Both the position numbers and the translations under genes were made by a program. The notes below the pieces were generated by a model, which was given only the letters and a program-made list of their open reading frames with translations, did no database searches and had not been told where the DNA came from. DNA of 64,000 nucleotides from Eunapius fragilis (Eukaryota > Porifera > Demospongiae > Spongillida > Spongillidae), in NCBI GenBank assembly GCA_963681505.1, contig OY811972.1:1881663-1945662 (forward strand), written 5' to 3'. Below are positions 10,060 through 41,932 of the stretch, in pieces. Position 1 is the first letter of the stretch, and the number at the start of each line of letters is the position of its first letter.

Positions 10060-10619
10060 TGGGATCGTGACAGCGAAAATGGGACGTATGATCGACGTAG
10101 CGCTTATTTTTTCAAGTTTTCTGACTAGTTCATTTTATATGAGACATCTATGTCCTCTACAACTTCTTACTGACACACTGGAAATTAGGAGTTACAGTAG
10201 CCAGAATTATTGCACGCGTCAACTTTCAAGTTCCTTCCGAAATTATGTCGTATATATGTGCAAAGTTTTTTTTCGCTGCCATGACCACAAATATAATGGA
10301 TGTAATGGAATACCAAGGCAACTAATGATACTGCATCACTTGATGTGCGCACAAAGCAATAGTTCTCCAGGCTGTGTACACTACTTCAGCTAATGGAACA
10401 TTTATTTATCTTTTTAACTTTGGACGCCGTAGAGGCCTATTGCACATGTACCGGCCGGAATGGAAATTCTCTGTCTTGGCCCTTCCGAGGCTCAAATCTA
10501 TTATCCGGACTCAATATCCTAAGGACTCTAGTCCTTCACAGGACCGAATTCTGTAATATCTAGTATTTTTCTGACAAAATTAACCCAGACTACCACTTTT
10601 GTATGTAAGTGTATCACAT

Positions 10620-10706
<87 letters not shown>

Positions 10707-10926
10707 ATCTTTCTCTCTCTCACACAGTGAGCATCTGGGGTCCATTAACATACCTGCTGACAAAAATAATTCTCTCTACTTACAAACAACAGATATAGGG
10801 CATTACAAACACTTGGACATGCAATATTCAATGCCTCATATGGCATGTGGTACACTAACTAAAGCACACTTTGGTATGCATTTAAACACCTAGGTATAGT
10901 TAGAGGCATTACAATATGTATAGCCA
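10060..10926. other. 3' flank of gene A, duplicated in genes C and D
   Basis: Matches 46020-46981 downstream of gene C and, nearer the gene, 59515-59734 downstream of gene D. Shared blocks include TTTTTAACTTTGGACGCCGT, AGGCCTATTGCAC and GCATCTGGGG. The duplication unit of the array therefore includes the 3' flank. Gene B lacks this flank. A microsatellite sits at the same relative place in all three. Confidence 0.75.
10622..10693. repeat. (CT)n microsatellite
   Basis: About 36 CT dinucleotides followed by impure CT sequence to about 10720. It is positionally homologous to the CT tract at 46413-46584 and the CT/ACTC tract at 59343-59503. Confidence 0.95.
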
Positions 10927-20162
<9,236 letters not shown>

Positions 20163-20262
20163 AGTTCTTAGTTTTCACCTTAAAGGAGGATGACGCAACA
20201 TAAATACCTACGGTTGCGCTAGCGCTACACCAAGCGGTGCGCATGCGCTAGACTGCTCGGGA
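20163..20262 (-). promoter_or_regulatory. Putative promoter of gene A
   Basis: On the minus strand this region carries a TATA-like TATTTATG (about 20199-20207), the palindrome GCGCTAGCGC (about 20216-20225) and TGCGCATGCGC at 20238-20248, which matches the NRF-1 consensus core GCGCATGCGC. The same elements occur upstream of gene B with the same distance (76 nt) between the start codon and the NRF-1-like site. Conservation surrounded by less conserved sequence supports a core promoter. No transcription start can be placed. Confidence 0.55.
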
Positions 20263-21785
20263 ACTACCGGTTCCATCCCCAAATGCGCCATGTCTATGAA
20301 CGGCGAATGGTACGTTTCAGACTAGCATATGTTGTGTATGAGAGTCGTTTTGTTATCGGACGTCTAAATCGACCCTACACTGCCGCGTTCATATGTCAAT
20401 CATCGGCGGATCCGGGGGAAGAATCTGCCCTATCGACCTCAAAAACTCTTCAGTAATGTCAAGTGATGCAATCTCCTCCCCCCCCCCCCCCCCCCCCCCC
20501 CCCATCCCCCCCATATACACTTTTTGCGAATACTACCGATTACAAGTTGTTCATGTGAACGAAGCTTCAGTGGCTAGCATGAAGCGTCTTAAGACCTACT
20601 TACAATCGACAATGGGTGAAGGAAGAATGAATGGAATTGCAAGGAATTATGTATGACCTATGACGCTGTCATTGACATGCTAGCTTGCAAGGTTGCACCC
20701 TGGTCGAATGGCTGTTCGGAATATTCATCCTGATCATGCATGATGCTTCATAATAATACACATTTGTCATTAACTATTTTCATCATAAAAATCCTCAGTT
20801 TATTGTCAATCCAACTTATATTAACTAGTACTCAAAAGAGGCTCAGTGTATACACGTGACATATGAGTGGTTTATGTACCCTCATTTACTATTCATGTGC
20901 AACACACATCCAAAAATTCTGTATCCGCCTCTGAGGATAACCGATTGTATAACCGAGTACTGATATTCATAGATGAAGTGATGAACGATATGCAAATATG
21001 TTTAGCGTAGGCCTATAGGGTATTAAATAGAATAAATGGCGCACTATACTTGCCATACCGACACACGTTGTTGCGCGTGAATGCTGGAGCGATCTAGCCG
21101 TTTCCACGCATCCCGGTTTGGCTACTCCGATAAAATTATTAGTTTTGGTTGAATGCTATCTTCGAAAGTGATACATGTACTCGTTAGTGTGATTACGCGG
21201 ATAAATAGTGGTTTTCCCCACCAACTCGCACCTTCAGAGCTATACGCTCGCTCCAACGTACGTAATGCAGTGATTAATCAATAATTCATTTTGATAATTC
21301 ATGCATGTTGACGGGCGGTAAACCATTTTATCGGAGTGGCTCCAACAATGTGTTGTTTGTAATGAGGGGACCAAAGGTGGGGTCGGCAGCACGAGATCTT
21401 GCCTCGAATTCAGTAATCGATGCATGTTTTCTGCTAGACAAACTATCGTCCGGAATTAGAACCCGCCTGGCATAAATTTGTAAGTTCAGTGTTCTATAAA
21501 TATAAATGGCTGTGCTTCAATTACTAGGTTATGTTCACAGAGGCCATATTTGGCCGGTAGGCACCCGTTACAAATTCAGCCATTTTTAAATATAAGTCGT
21601 CTCCTCCTTAAAAATATTTAAACAGTCAGAATGTATTTATAATATAAGACACAAGAGATTACACGAATACATAGAAAAACTCTAACATATTATTATTATT
21701 ATTATTTATTAAAATGAAGACAAGATATATAAGACAATTTACGAATGGAATAAATTATTATTATTGTCACTAAAAATGCTCTATC
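20263..21785. other. Intergenic, no gene seen; poly-C tract
   Basis: No coding signal was recognised. A poly-C run lies at about 20477-20503 and a short AT-rich TTATTATTATT stretch near 21692. The rest looks unique in this window. Confidence 0.5.
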
Positions 21786-21789
21786 CTAT

Positions 21790-22190
21790 GTTACTAGAGC
21801 TCGTCCCAAGATGGCCCTGGCAATAGACCTGATGAGAGACATATTTACATGGCTTTATATCTTCAACAGAAGGCCTGACTTAAGGCAAGTAGCGATGCGA
21901 GACAATAAAAAAATTCACCTGCCTCCTTCCCCCAATTGCCATACGTCTCCACTGCAAGGGGAATGCACAACCACCCCAAATCCTGGCACTTAGCATCATT
22001 GGTTGTGTGTTTCCTGGCTTCAGCACCACGACCAGCTGCTCCCTCATGGATACTAGATATGTTTAGGATGGCAGGGGTAAGGGTGAGGTGACGGTGACAT
22101 CAAAAGCAGCAGGGTGGCCTCTGTCCCAACTCTGAACAAGGATGTCTGCTGGGCGAGAGTTGATGTTCTCCCTGATGAAGCCATAACCGC
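21790..22190 (-). pseudogene. Fragment of the non-LTR retroelement C-terminal region
   Basis: The minus strand reads NSRPADILVQSWDRGHPAAF followed by DVTVTSPL, parallel to the 401-1453 ORF, and further down retains scraps of the end region around GCATCATTGGT and CCCAAGATGGCCCTGG. Frames are broken. It is a second, shorter copy of the same element class. Confidence 0.6.
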
Positions 22191-22199
22191 ACGCACAAT

Positions 22200-23790
22200 G
22201 TATTTTTATGTACATCAAAACATGGCTTTTGTTAATCACGCTTATAGCCAAATGCTCGAATTTGTGTACACCTGTACACATATTACATTGCTTCATTGTA
22301 GTAGTAGTACCACTGTTTAAAAACGAGCCTTGAAGTAATAGAGGACACAATATAACTATACAATATGTAATTATTCATGCGGAAGGTTAATTAGCAGTAA
22401 AATTTGTACAGGTGTACACAAAATAGTCCTCTGTAGAATAATGACATTCATTGCAATCATCTCAACGAATCAAGATAATTATTGGACTTGTATGAAAAAA
22501 CAGCAGGAATGCCATTAAGTGCGTAATAAATGGTTCATGTATCACTGCACCGTCTTAGGGCAAACTGTTGCTTTAAGCTTTTGGGGTGTAACTCCTTCAA
22601 TATGCATAATGAAACATCTCTGCTTTGGGGCAGTGCACAAGAAATAGCTGCCGCATTTTTTTTGTTTCTTACCATCTGCAGTACCACTTTGGGGAGTGCG
22701 GGCACATCGCCATCTCGTAGCGATGCTACACATTCTGCAGTGTCCCCTATCACTGTGCACTAGCTCATGGACAGTAACATTTTCTTCCTCTTCATCACAT
22801 GGTATCACTTTTGAGCGAATAGCTTCTCTCTCTTCTTCTATCCATCGATTGGTCAACATCTGATGCGAATGAAATTGTGTCATGCTCATTTGATGGGTAG
22901 GCTTAAACTTGCAGGAATGCATTAACCAAACCATATTTGATTCCACAAACTGTGAGTTTTCCAGGTGTCTTCAAATGATGTGGCTCCTTGTTGTTTGGAA
23001 TTGTGTTCATCAATGGTGTTGAAACTGACACCTTCACTATTTGCATATCCGCTGTTTGTGCCTCCACCGTTCGCGCCTCTATTGCATCGCTATTGTTTAC
23101 TCCACCACTATTCTCACCGCTGTTCAGTAATGTCGCCTCCATTGTATACACATCCTCTTGCTCTGTGTACACCTTCTTTACCCCTACGTTTTCCTCTTCC
23201 CTCCACAAGAACAACAAGCAAAGGCACATGCGCTAGCTGTCTGAGGCCGAAGTTTTTTCTCAGTTTTTAAAAGTGGTTTATTTGCCAGATAACAATCAAA
23301 CAAATTCTGCTTTTTTTGACATAAATTAATTATCTGTTGGGTACTCAATATGATGTGAATTTGAAATAATAAGTGTGGTTACTTACAAAGATAAGGTAGG
23401 GTAAGTAATTTGTGCTCCCCTGTACACATATTACCCAACATGTGTACGGGTTTACACACAGATGCAAACAGACACAATAAACTGTGCATGGTGTACCTTT
23501 GTGTTAGCAGTTTTAGAGTGTGTTGTATCTTGGTGTGCTCTACTACTTGATATGGCTTACAGTTAGCCTGTATGTAGCTGTCTCTAAACAGAGCTGTGGC
23601 ACTGGCAAAGACACAGATTAAAGATATTTTACTTCTACTATTTTGTTTTGTATTTATATTAGGAATAAACAGCTCGCTGGAATAAGTAGTACAACTGATT
23701 GTGAAATCATTTATAAAATCAAAAATCGATTCGCAGTCTTTTTTTTTTGCTGTGTTTGGCTTAATCTTTAATTTATTTCCAATCTTCATT
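22200..23790. repeat. Dispersed repeat family R2, copy 2 (fullest copy)
   Basis: The outer parts match 43190-43930 and the right half matches 9390-10045. The copy at 43 kb lacks the section from about 22560 to 23280. GTGTACACCTGTACACATAT motifs occur near the left end (22263) and right end (23412), suggesting the termini of one transposon family. Degraded coding sequence is present on the minus strand. Confidence 0.6.
22542..23229 (-). pseudogene. Possible piggyBac-type transposase remnant
   Basis: Two overlapping minus-strand frames. The upstream one (22903-23229) is acidic and includes NNSDAIEARTVEAQTADMQI. The downstream one (22542-22946) has MTQFHSHQMLTNRWI, then GHCRMC, then CGSYFLC and QRCFIMHIEG. 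The spacing C-x2-C, C-x5-C, then C-F-x-M-H resembles the C-terminal cysteine-rich domain of piggyBac transposases. The frames are out of register and no catalytic Asp region is seen. The family assignment is tentative. Confidence 0.35.
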
Positions 23791-23792
23791 TA

Positions 23793-24985
23793 GGATGGAA
23801 ATCCTGAATAAAGGATCACTTTATTCCGCTCTTATCAACTTCAATTGGCATCATATTGGATTTTTTAAGTATTAAGTTTAATAGGCTTTCATCTAATCAG
23901 CGCTACCTATTTAGTCGTTGTACTTTTTTTTTCCACAGCAAAATCACCGCTTAGGCTTTGCTTCAACGTTCGTTCGTAGTAATTCGGCTTACATAGAAGA
24001 AATTAACAACTTCTTAGATAGCGCTGTTTAGAAAAAAGCCTATAGAAACTTAAAATGTGTAATATAATGCGAATTGAAGTTAATATCCTTAATTCAGGAT
24101 TTCCATACTACTAATAATTACTTCGTCGTCGTCTTCTTGATAGGAACGTTTTTATTGAACATCAAGAGTACGAATCACTTCAGGTTGTGTCCGCATGTTA
24201 TTGTCAGGTGTCTGTTAGATGTTCGGGCAATTAACTGATTATAAAAGCGAGTACGTAGTACGGTGAAAAATAGCCAGTTACATCAGCTAGCTATTAATTT
24301 TAATAATATCAATCACGTGTCGTGGGCGTGATTCAAATTCTTAATATTCCTGCACGCTGAGGAACCGGTGGTAAGTGATAAGGTGATAAGTAGTGAATCT
24401 AAGAGCATATGAGGCCCTTTTGATGATTTCAGGGTACATACGGCTTCATGTGTACATGTCTGACCGTATTTGGTTGAGAAAACGTAATGGAGCAGTGATA
24501 TGCGATAACGTTAAAATTCAAGGTATCATTTTAAGCATGACGTCTGTATGTTACTCTCAACTCTATCATTCGTTACGCTGCTTGAAACGAAAGCCAAGTA
24601 ACGGCCTGCATACTTTGGCAGGTTATTTGATCGACGACAAGTCCCACCAAAACTACCACGTAAGGACCCGACACTTTCGCATGTATTAGGTTTGACCTAA
24701 TTTGATTTCTACTATACCTTTTAAAATAAGGTTTAAGTTACTGACTTTGAATTTCGTCGGTGGAACTACATACACGATCAGATACTACGGGACTAGGGGA
24801 AGTCAGTGCTATACAGTCTACAGCAGATATATATGATAAGCAAGAGGCTCCAAAGAGGATGTATCTCCTCATCCTACAGCAACAGAGCTAGCCACTCGTA
24901 CACCTATACAGTCTGCTTATACAGTCTGCTCTGATCAGTCTTCTAAACACAACCTTCATTATTACATCATTACACTTATCTGCAT
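23793..24985. repeat. Dispersed repeat family R1, copy 2
   Basis: This copy lacks both insertions that split copy 1 (retroelement segment, Ginger-like element). Its sequence at about 24050-24062 (AACTTAAAATGTGTAATATA) is therefore an approximate pre-insertion site for the 2042-6335 transposon. A shorter third copy lies near 52675-52960. No conserved protein was recognised. Confidence 0.7.
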
Positions 24986-24989
24986 GCCT

Positions 24990-26535
24990 TCTCGTCTGTA
25001 AGATGATTCCTAAAACAGACACGTGATTAAGACCGTTGGTACACAATGCAAATAATTTCCCCCTTGATTTACACCAGATCTCCTTCCCCACAACAAAAAT
25101 GAGTATATAATAATTAAGTGGCGTACGCGCTCATAAGCAAACTCCATTCACTGATGCTAACGTATCACACATGGCTTGCTATATATTGTAAAAGCAAACT
25201 TACATGGGCCAATGACATGTTGCGCAATCGCTATCATACAGGTAATGAGAGCGACAGCCCCAATAGCAACCACAAATCAAGTTTGCTTTTACAATCGCCA
25301 GAAATATATGCAATTGATTCACTGTAATTTTAATTTCGAGCACTCTTCCGAGATCATGTGTTATTAGAACTACCCTCGTTTCGTGTCTCCCCCCACCCCC
25401 ACCCCACATTCAGTGATGCACTGTAGTAATGTCGTAACAATATTAACCAATAAATGTAACTTAACTCCGACAATATCGTGCCCGAGCTGCCAGGGCCGCC
25501 GAAGTTCTCAAGGAAATGCGGTAATTATTACTATTTTTAACTGAACCAACTAACTTTATGTTGCTATACCTATGTGACGTTTTATTTTATATGGCGATTC
25601 GTAATTATTATTGTACTAAATTGACACCGCAAGGTTGTCTCAAGGCTAAACCTCGAGAGTTGACAGAGTTGGCAGCGCCGTGTAATGAGCTATGCACATG
25701 AAGCAGTGTGACGATTGATGGGGTGGGAATTAATGAGGAAAGTAGAATGGCATGCATGCAGGACTTTCCCTCTTCCTCACTTGTGTGTGTGCCTCGGTTC
25801 ATCTTTTTTCCTTCACAGCTTATGGATTGTGGTTTGAATGCTTAGAATGAGGAAGAGAAGCCATGCACATGCAGGAGTGCTCTTAATAGACGCCTAGGCC
25901 ATTCATACATTTTATGTTTTCTAATTTCTGACTCTTATTTCCGTAGCTATACAAGGAGGCAATACTGCCGGCGAGCTTACTTCACTAACAGTTATAACAA
26001 GTTTTTTTTTGACAGGGATAACATGCAAGATGTAAATGTGAATGCGGGTGTAATGTCTGATTGATACAAAATGCCAAGAGTTAGACTAGGTTTGCATTCC
26101 ACTGGCGGTGGAAACCCCTGGGTGTTGAGAAGGCAGCCCATAAACCAGATTGAATTTGACCCTGATTAGAGCCAACTTCATGGCCATTATGACTAGAGCA
26201 TGTGTGCTACATCACCGTGTGTGTTTATGTTACAAAGGTGTGTAAATAAAATCTGCGCATGGATTTTGATATACACCAGTAAAGTTATTCCAATACGATT
26301 ATACACCAGCAGTAGAACAAAGAATGCATGATGCTATTATTGCAACCATATAACGCTAACATTTCACAAAATGGAGCACTGTACGATTGTATAGCAGTAG
26401 AACAAAGAACACTTAAACATAAATATAGAAATAGATCTTCAATAGAATGGTGAACTCAATTCTTAAAATAGTCATGTACAGTTCAATGGCATACACGGTA
26501 CGCTATAATCCATAGTGAACTACATGCAGATACAT

Positions 26536-26575
<40 letters not shown>

Positions 26576-26618
26576 CTATCTTGCTGTAGAGCAAACTATG
26601 ACAGTATTGCAAGTGCAC
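24990..26618. other. Intergenic 3' of gene B, no gene seen; (CA)n microsatellite
   Basis: No coding signal was found. A (CA)n run of about 16 units lies at 26541-26573. Unlike the 3' flanks of A, C and D there is no CT tract and no shared flank sequence, consistent with gene B having a different 3' end. Confidence 0.5.
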
Positions 26619-36685
<10,067 letters not shown>

Positions 36686-36783
36686 TGTTCTTAGTGTTCA
36701 CCTTAAAGGAAGGAGACGCTACATAAATACCAACGGCTGCGCTAGCGCTGCGCCAAGCGGTGCGCATGCGCTAGACTGTTCGG
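36686..36783 (-). promoter_or_regulatory. Putative promoter of gene B
   Basis: Contains the same ordered elements as the gene A promoter: TATTTATG (about 36722-36730), GCGCTAGCGC (about 36739-36748) and the NRF-1-like TGCGCATGCGC at 36761-36771. Spacing to the start codon is identical to gene A. Similarity fades upstream of about 36785. Confidence 0.55.
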
Positions 36784-37199
36784 GACGCCATGTGTATCTA
36801 TACGTTAGTGCATCGTATTTGTTAGTACAAAAGGGGCGCGTGACTGCGGCTCGCGCCAATGTGGTCATATATGTTATGATGAAAATGAAAAATACATATA
36901 ATCAGCGCTACTAACGGATAGCATTAACAATTGAAACTATAACATCAGTGTCGGTGTAACGGGATTATGCTTCCCCTAACAATTGTGCTCCTGCCTCCCA
37001 AGAGGCACCTCATATCTGTTAGCTGGTTACTTGGATTTGTCTCTCACATGCAGAATGTCCTGGTCGTACGCATCGCCCAAATTCTCTAGCGGATGGTGTC
37101 TTACTACCCAGGATTTATGGATTATCAAGATGATTGGTTCTGATTGCAGACGTTGTGTCATGCAAAGCAAAACTTATACTTGTAACAATAGAGCGGTAT

Positions 37200-38530
37200 A
37201 GTGCTAGATCAATAATTGCGCATGAACAAAATGATTTTCTACTGAGACTGCAATTTTAGGCGCTCTCTTACACACTTGCACAGTACTTGTCAGTAATATA
37301 ATCATTAGTCGTACAAACACTAATTGATGCAAGCCACAGATATAAGTTAGTGCAAAATGAATTATTTCGTATGTTAACACGGATTTTCTGTAATCGGTGA
37401 GCCTACAATTGTAAACGCCATTACGACCGCAAACCAGTTCGTATGTTAACTCAATACAATTTTTTTCAATCGGTGAGCCTACAATTACAAACACCCTTAC
37501 ACACACTTGCTGGTTTTAGTCTTACATTCGGTCGATGTATGCAAGCACTAACCGATACACACCCCAGTGCAAGAGGATTATTTACGCATGCAAACATGAA
37601 TTAATCCTTTTTATATGTGACTGGTAAGCCTGAGTGCATGCAAGGTGATCAATTTCGCATGTAGACAGGGATTTCTATTATCGGTGAGCCTGAAATTGTA
37701 GACATTCTCATGTACACTTCCACAGTTACCTTTTTACGTAAGTCTGTCAATGCAAGCACTAACCGTTACGAGCCAGTGTGAACTCGTATATGTTAGTGCG
37801 AGATATCTAATTTCTTATGAAAAAAGGGTCCGTGTGAATTTGTTGACAGACTAATACCTTTCTACCAACAGGCACTCTTAATGAGAACTTCAGCCATTGC
37901 AATCTACCGATTACAGAAAATCCCGTATTCGGGAATTGCACTAACGTTACTGGCATAAAGTTACATAAAAACTGATGAGATTATAACCCAAGGTACACTC
38001 GCTGGCATGGCTTGTATTGGCTAGTTCCTGCATTGACAAAAGTTAAGACTAAAAACAGGTACTGTCCAAGTGTGTGTAAGGATGCCTACAATTGTATGTT
38101 CATGCACAGATTATTAGAACATACGAAATTGATCCTCTTGCACTAACGTATAAAGGGCATGCATATATAAGTTAGTACTTGGGTTGACATAACTAACTTT
38201 GAACTGATGAAGTTTTTACCCAAAGTACGCAGCACGAGTGCTTCTACAATCCCAGGTTTTGCCAAATACATAAATCCTTGTTTGCATGCATAATTAATCC
38301 CCCTGCACTTAAGTATACAGGTCCTGACTGGTTTGTACCGGTTAGTGCTTGCATCGACAGAACGTGAGACTAAAACCACCAAGTTTGGGTAAGGGTGTTT
38401 ACAATTGCACGCTCAATGATTATAGAATACATCGCTGTCACACATACGAAATTAATAACCTTGCACTAACGTATGCGGGCCCAGACTGGCTTACATATCA
38501 GTTTGTGCCTTGAGTGACATTGATTAAGAC
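37200..38530. repeat. Large fold-back structure of diverged sub-repeats
   Basis: The left half (to about 37800) carries units with GCAAGCACTAACC, ATCGGTGAGCCTACAATT and TTTTAGTCTTAC. The right half (from about 37900) carries the same units inverted: CTTGCACTAACGTAT, CCTACAATTGTATG and AGACTAAAAACAGG. Units recur about every 160 bp in the right half. Together they form an imperfect palindrome of about 1.3 kb. No coding is apparent; it resembles Foldback-type transposons. Confidence 0.65.
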
Positions 38531-38539
38531 ATTATTCAA

Positions 38540-40095
38540 ACGATGATTTCCTTTACAAGTCCTCACTGCATGATTTTGTACTGCATTGATACTTTTTTAA
38601 GATCCATGAATAGATTCTCTGCATGAAGGAGGCTGATCGAATCTGTTCCCATATATTCTCGCTCATGCCAGTCTTTTCCTTAAACCTCTCAGCTCATTAT
38701 CCTCTAGACTCCAGTACTCATCTATGCACACTGCTGGGTTTACACACATAGCTAAAAATAATACACATAAATTGATCAATTTCTGATATGTCAACAAGCC
38801 TTTGGTTGCTACGAAAGTTGGAATTTGTGCATTTAGCCAACCATTAACCGCTTAAGTTGTTGTGGGAAGAATCGATTAAAGAAAACAACTGATTGGTTAT
38901 TTACTAATCTAGTGGAGTGAAAATCAGGCAGTCTGGGTGCCAATGTGATACTATCCTGCATAGGCCTTGGATCTCGTCCATCTAATGCTGGATTAGAGTA
39001 CCAAATCAGCACAACAACTTCAATTAACACTTTGACTGTCGGCATGTTCCTCATCTACATAAACTACCCCTTCCACTTCCTCCTCCTTCGAGTCAGAATC
39101 CGATTTCGTTTCTAAGCACCCTTCTTCAGGTTGCGGGCCAGATGATTTCCCCAGGAGGGGTATTCCCTCACGTACAGACATGGATGTAAGGAAGAGTCAA
39201 GGTATTTTTGACTAGGTCTGTGCCATCGTCGGATATTGCAAAACATTTAGAGTCTCATATGCCATATCGGGACCTACATTAGTAGGCCCTATGTAGGATT
39301 TGAAGTGTGATGAATACGATTAGCAAAACACCAGATTCCACTATTGCCGTTGCACCGTAGAATCAGTTGGACTTTGGCGAGCGTATTTGGATGCAGCCAA
39401 CAATTAACTACAATTGCCGACGCTTAGAAAGCTCAGACAACAGCAACTCTCTCGTTCCCACACTGGAACCTGAAAAAAAACGGATCTGATAAGAAGATAA
39501 GATTCGCTCGGATAAGAGGTTTATTGCTCTGTATCTTTGTCACGATTGAAGCGTAATGTTAGCCGTTATGCGGAAGCACTAGAACCAACAAGTTAGAAAC
39601 GTACTGCCGAGTTGGATTTGTTTTATTTTCGTAAGGGGAGTTATGCTTGACACAAATTTCAATCTCTAGCAAACAGTTTTATTAGTAATAGCCCACAACA
39701 GATTTTATCGGCCTTTGGAAGACATAAAACTGGGGATCAACGTGTACAAACCCTTGCTCATGCTTGTGGTTGAACACGTTCTATATTGCGCTAGTACTAT
39801 AATATTTTAGTCAAGTTTCTCCCAAAAGTTTGACGTGTCTGGTTTGTTTTCTTCAAAATGCCGCCACGTTGATCGCGAAGAGAAAAGAATAGTGCTATAA
39901 GAAGATTGCCATGTTAAATGATAGCAGTTGAACTGACGATCGAGTCGCAAGATGAATGTGAGGAGCGCGACAGTTTTCAAGAAGCGCATGAAAAAGGGAG
40001 GCTTGCGACAGTAGTATAATTCTAAGGTCGCCCAATATATGCCTCAATACGCATATATAATTCCTCCTTCGTTTATTCTCATGCATAAAAATGTA
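38540..40095. other. Intergenic, nothing recognised
   Basis: No conserved reading frame, exon of the receptor family or repeat boundary was identified. It includes an acidic-looking plus-strand stretch near 39060-39140 that I could not assign. Confidence 0.4.
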
Positions 40096-40099
40096 TGAA

Positions 40100-40545
40100 A
40101 CAAGATATAAAAATAAAAGTAGTGATGTAGATTTGTAGGAAGCAATTGAGTAAAAAGTAAGGAAACAAGGAATTACGGATTTATGCTTAAAGTTATTGAA
40201 CTGTAGCATGATTTATTAATAATTCATGCATACTGTTTCTCCTCCAAAATTATTAATTAAACTCTATTATATATCATTATTGTATAAAACTTTGTAGATG
40301 GAATATAATGTGTACATTTTATATAATAATAATAATAATAATTGCATTAAATAAATTATAAATATTACAGACCTACATTATTTAGCAAATCTACCTCCTT
40401 GAAATTCTGTGCTAAATGTAGGCATGTAATATTTATAATTAAATGAATGCCTAATATCCGTAATTCCTTGTTTCCTTACTTTTTACTCAATCGCTTCCTA
40501 CAAATCCTACATCATGCACCAATTTTATATGTACAAGATATCATT
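40100..40545. mobile_element. Hairpin (MITE-like) element with internal insertion
   Basis: Left arm (about 40099-40190) and right arm (about 40450-40545) are inverted copies around GTAAGGAAACAAGGAATTAC and TTTGTAGGAAGC. An inner pair (ATTATAAATATTACA and TGTAATATTTATAAT) at about 40356-40440 continues the stem. The left arm is interrupted by about 140 bp including a (TAA)n tract (40323-40340). AAGGAAACAAG and TGTGCTAAAT motifs are shared with the hairpin at 58237-58524. Confidence 0.65.
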
Positions 40546-41635
40546 TTATATGTACAAGATGTAAATTTTTATATCTTGTACATATTAGAACATCTGTATT
40601 CAAGCCTTGATGTCCCTGAAACATCCACTCTGCTGCAATGTTTAATACCAAGTTAGATATCTATGGCAATAGATCGGTGTCATATAAAAAGAGATGTGTT
40701 ATACAACTGCAAATACATTTGCTTGATGCAGCTCCTGAGGCTGCCTATCTCTCTATAAACATAAGCAAAGAGAGGTCACAACAAATACTGTAGAATTGAC
40801 ATGAAAGTTTGTCACCTGCACGATGCATGTGAGCGCATTGTGCAGATTGAAAAGAGCATTAAATGGTGGGATGTGTGAAATAATGCTGATGTTCTCTTAA
40901 GGCTTAATAGCACCCTGTTAAAATCATATATGTGATACCTGAAGATGACCTTCTAGACTAGAGCGATTGGTATAATTTGCGCTCTTTTAAACCATTCCTA
41001 TCCGGAGTTATACTCACCCGAGAAGAAGAATTTGAAGACGACGACGACGACGGAAAAGAATTGGCCTGGGAACGAGGAAAAACACGCGCTTTTTTGTTCT
41101 CTGAAAGAAAACAGTTGGAAGACTGGAAAAAAAGATTAAAGTGACCGTCTTTGCTCTCTGGTACGATTGTAACAAAGAGCTAACTATCCGTTTCTTGGTA
41201 CGCGAGTTATACGCGGGTCGCGTTTTATTAATGATATTCACGACCCGGATCAATTCCTATATAGGAGCTACTACCCTAGTTCCTGATACATTGATGCAAA
41301 TATTTGCGACAGAATAGGAGAAGAGCACTTCTATATACATGATATACTAAGTCAAAAGTTGTCACGAAACTCAATATCACCAATGATGTAATCAACTAGC
41401 AGTTGATCTACTGTCACTTTTTCACCATCTTCAATTTCATTTGGTCCCCAGTACATGACAGTCATTTTTGATCTCTTATATGTTCATTGTATAGTACATC
41501 TTAGTTATTGACAAACCAAAGATGTCTTATAAACATGTCACTTAAAAGCGAAGCATTGTCAATAATACTTTGAATCATACCTTTTTTTTCACTTGAAAGA
41601 TCTGGAAACAGTGTACAAATTTTCAATTTGTTTTT

Positions 41636-41932
41636 TTAATATGTTTGTAATAGTTTTTTTTTTTCCATGTTTATTTTCTTCAGGTGTTGCATTTTTTTTT
41701 TATGAAGAGAACTTACAATGGCAACCTTCTTAGACAGAGCTCGCATATTGGAGTGATGATTTTTAAGTGTATTCAGTAGTAAAGCTTTCTGAGATTGCAA
41801 TGTTTTGTTCTTGGACATGAGCTTTTTCAAAACTGCTCTTCTGTTTTCACACTTGCTGCAATCAGAAATCAGTAATTTAGGTCGTTGATGTTGTTGTATG
41901 ATGTTCTTTGTTTTCACACTGATATCTGTCAC
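41636..41932 (-). CDS. Hypothetical coiled-coil fragment, possibly mobile-element derived
   Basis: A 98-codon frame rich in Lys, Leu, Asn and Gln with a probable coiled coil (RRAVLKKLMSKNKTLQSQKA) and a possible CSKC-type cysteine pair (SDCSKCENR) near its start. No domain was identified. Such helices follow the zinc finger in some THAP-type transposases, but no finger is visible here. It may be a degraded exon. Confidence 0.25.
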   Translation of the reverse strand: MTDISVKTKNIIQQHQRPKLLISDCSKCENRRAVLKKLMSKNKTLQSQKALLLNTLKNHHSNMRALSKKVAIVSSLHKKKMQHLKKINMEKKKLLQTY

